5,049 nt of DNA from an uncultured Actinoplanes sp. (lineage in GTDB: Bacteria > Actinomycetota > Actinomycetes > Mycobacteriales > Micromonosporaceae), in contig CAKUMG010000539.1 of NCBI GenBank assembly GCA_934667465.1, positions 1 through 5,049 on the forward strand. Reading direction: 5' to 3'. Both the position numbers and the translations under genes were made by a program. This document shows positions 4,046 through 5,049 of this stretch, piece by piece. The notes under the pieces are model-generated. The model had not been told where the DNA came from. It searched no databases and worked only from the letters and a program-made list of their open reading frames with translations. Position 1 is the stretch's first letter, and each line of letters opens with the position of its first letter.

Positions 4046-5049
4046 ATGGACGCTTGGACCGGGCACGAGGTGCCGACGCTTCCGGGCCGCGGGGCCCTGC
4101 CGCACCTGTACGACTCGGCCCGCCGCGAGGTCGCCCCGACCACCCCGGGTGAGGCCGCGACGATGTACGTGTGCGGCATCACGCCGTACGACGCGACCCA
4201 CCTCGGGCATGCCGCCACGATGATCACCTTCGACCTGGTGCAGCGGCTCTGGCGCGACGCCGGCGTCGGCGTGACCTACGTGCAGAACGTGACCGACATC
4301 GACGACCCGCTGCTCGAGCGCGCCACCCGCGACGGCGAGGACTGGATCGTGCTCGCCATGCGTGAGACCGCGCTCTTCCGCGAGGACATGGAGGCGCTGC
4401 GGATCATCCCGCCCGCGCACTACGTCGGCGCTGTCGAGTCCATCCCCGCCATCGCCGAGCACGTGCGCGCGCTCGTCGCGGCCGGCGCGGCCTACGCGCT
4501 CGAGGACGGCACCGGCGACGTCTACTACGACCTCGCGGCGGCCCCCCGCTTCGGCTACGAGTCCAACCTCTCCCGCGAGGAGATGCTGGTCCTGTCCGCC
4601 GAGCGCGGCGGCGACCCCGAGCGCGCCGGCAAGCGCGACCCGCTCGACCCGCTGCTCTGGCGCGGCGCCCGCGACGGCGAGCCCGCCTGGGAGGGCGGCG
4701 ACCTCGGCCCCGGCCGCCCCGGCTGGCACATCGAGTGCGCCACCATCGCCCTCAACCTGCTCGGCAACCGCATCGACGTCCAGGGCGGCGGCAGCGACCT
4801 GCTCTACCCGCACCACGAGTGCTCCGCGGCGCACGCCGAGACGCTCACCGGCGAGGCGCCGTTCGCCTCACACTACGTGCACGCGGGCATGATCGGGCTC
4901 GACGGCGCGAAGATGTCCAAGTCCAAGGGCAACCTGGTCTTCGTCTCCCGGCTCCGCGGCGACGGCGTCGACCCGATGGCGGTGCGCCTCGGGCTGCTGT
5001 CGGGCCACTACCGCAGCGACCGGCAGTGGACCGACGAGGTGCTCAAGGA
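4046..5049 (+). CDS. mshC: L-cysteine:1D-myo-inositol 2-amino-2-deoxy-alpha-D-glucopyranoside ligase MshC (C-terminus cut off)
   Basis: The enzyme uses ATP to attach cysteine to GlcN-Ins, the third committed step of mycothiol synthesis, in the cytosol. The window holds 334 codons of a protein usually near 412 residues; about 75-80 C-terminal residues lie past the right edge. It is a class I aminoacyl-tRNA-synthetase fold related to cysteinyl-tRNA synthetase. The HIGH-type motif is HLGH (52-55) in [15 protein letters not shown], and the KMSKS motif is at 289-293. Predicted zinc and cysteine-selecting ligands are Cys43, Cys231 (WHIECAT) and His256 (YPHHEC), the same residue positions I recall for the characterised mycobacterial enzyme. 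[13 protein letters not shown] rather than a PTVYDxxHIGN-type motif separates MshC from true CysRS. ATG at 4046 gives the expected N-terminus. It follows the kinase-like gene by 125 bp, with a repeat array and its own candidate promoter between them. Confidence 0.96.
   Translation, partial: MDAWTGHEVPTLPGRGALPHLYDSARREVAPTTPGEAATMYVCGITPYDATHLGHAATMITFDLVQRLWRDAGVGVTYVQNVTDIDDPLLERATRDGEDWIVLAMRETALFREDMEALRIIPPAHYVGAVESIPAIAEHVRALVAAGAAYALEDGTGDVYYDLAAAPRFGYESNLSREEMLVLSAERGGDPERAGKRDPLDPLLWRGARDGEPAWEGGDLGPGRPGWHIECATIALNLLGNRIDVQGGGSDLLYPHHECSAAHAETLTGEAPFASHYVHAGMIGLDGAKMSKSKGNLVFVSRLRGDGVDPMAVRLGLLSGHYRSDRQWTDEVLK

Noticed and set aside
3869..4834. Minus-strand frame of 321 codons antisense to mshC
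   Set aside because: mshC is unambiguous on the plus strand with HIGH, KMSKS and zinc ligands; the opposite frame has no domain.
4046..5049. Cysteinyl-tRNA synthetase as an alternative identity
   Set aside because: The [13 protein letters not shown] motif and HHECSAAH context are those of MshC, and the gene neighbourhood (DUF3090, SCO1664 family) is the known mshC context.
1..5049. Insertion sequence, CRISPR array, tRNA or rRNA
   Set aside because: No transposase, regular repeat-spacer pattern, cloverleaf-like segment or rRNA-like stretch was found; nearly the whole window is accounted for by six housekeeping-type genes.

Overview
The window is very GC-rich DNA. Every convincing gene uses G/C-ending codons, and the gene content points to a high-GC actinobacterium. 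Two markers support this: a mycothiol biosynthesis gene (mshC, right edge) and a coenzyme F420-dependent luciferase-like oxidoreductase. A member of the Micromonosporaceae (Actinoplanes/Micromonospora-like) would fit, but the genus is a guess from codon style and gene order, not proven by the sequence.

Layout, left to right. Positions 1-376 (minus strand) hold the N-terminal 125 codons of an aldo/keto reductase that runs off the left edge. Positions 377-583 are a divergent intergenic region dense in perfect inverted repeats. On the plus strand follow an F420-dependent oxidoreductase of the Rv3520c type (584-1636) and, 2 bp later, a histidine-phosphatase-fold protein of the MSMEG_4193 putative phosphomutase family (1639-2340). 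A 162-bp gap carries a run of seven G-tracts across the mutase stop codon and ends in a candidate promoter. Next come a DUF3090 family protein (2503-3108) and, overlapping it by 4 bp, an SCO1664 family PI3/4-kinase-like protein (3105-3920). A 125-bp gap with three copies of a repeat built on CTGAGGCT precedes mshC (4046 to the window end, C-terminus cut off).

The mutase-like protein, the DUF3090 protein and the kinase-like protein form a trio that is conserved together across Actinobacteria and whose biochemical role is, to my knowledge, not established. A kinase-fold and a phosphomutase/phosphatase-fold protein kept together suggest reversible phosphorylation or a phospho-intermediate pathway. 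Adjacency to mshC and to an F420 enzyme suggests, without proving, a redox or small-molecule context. This trio is the best candidate here for an undescribed system.

Three genes (the aldo/keto reductase, the DUF3090 gene and mshC) share the same start geometry: a TANNNT -10-like hexamer, exactly 6 nt, then ATG. This is the signature of leaderless transcripts. The other three genes start by different means: a strong Shine-Dalgarno before a GTG (584), a 2-bp gap from the preceding stop (1639), and a 4-bp overlap with a GTG start (3105). The plus-strand genes may therefore be three transcription units: oxidoreductase-mutase, DUF3090-kinase, and mshC. No tRNA, rRNA, CRISPR array or insertion sequence was seen.
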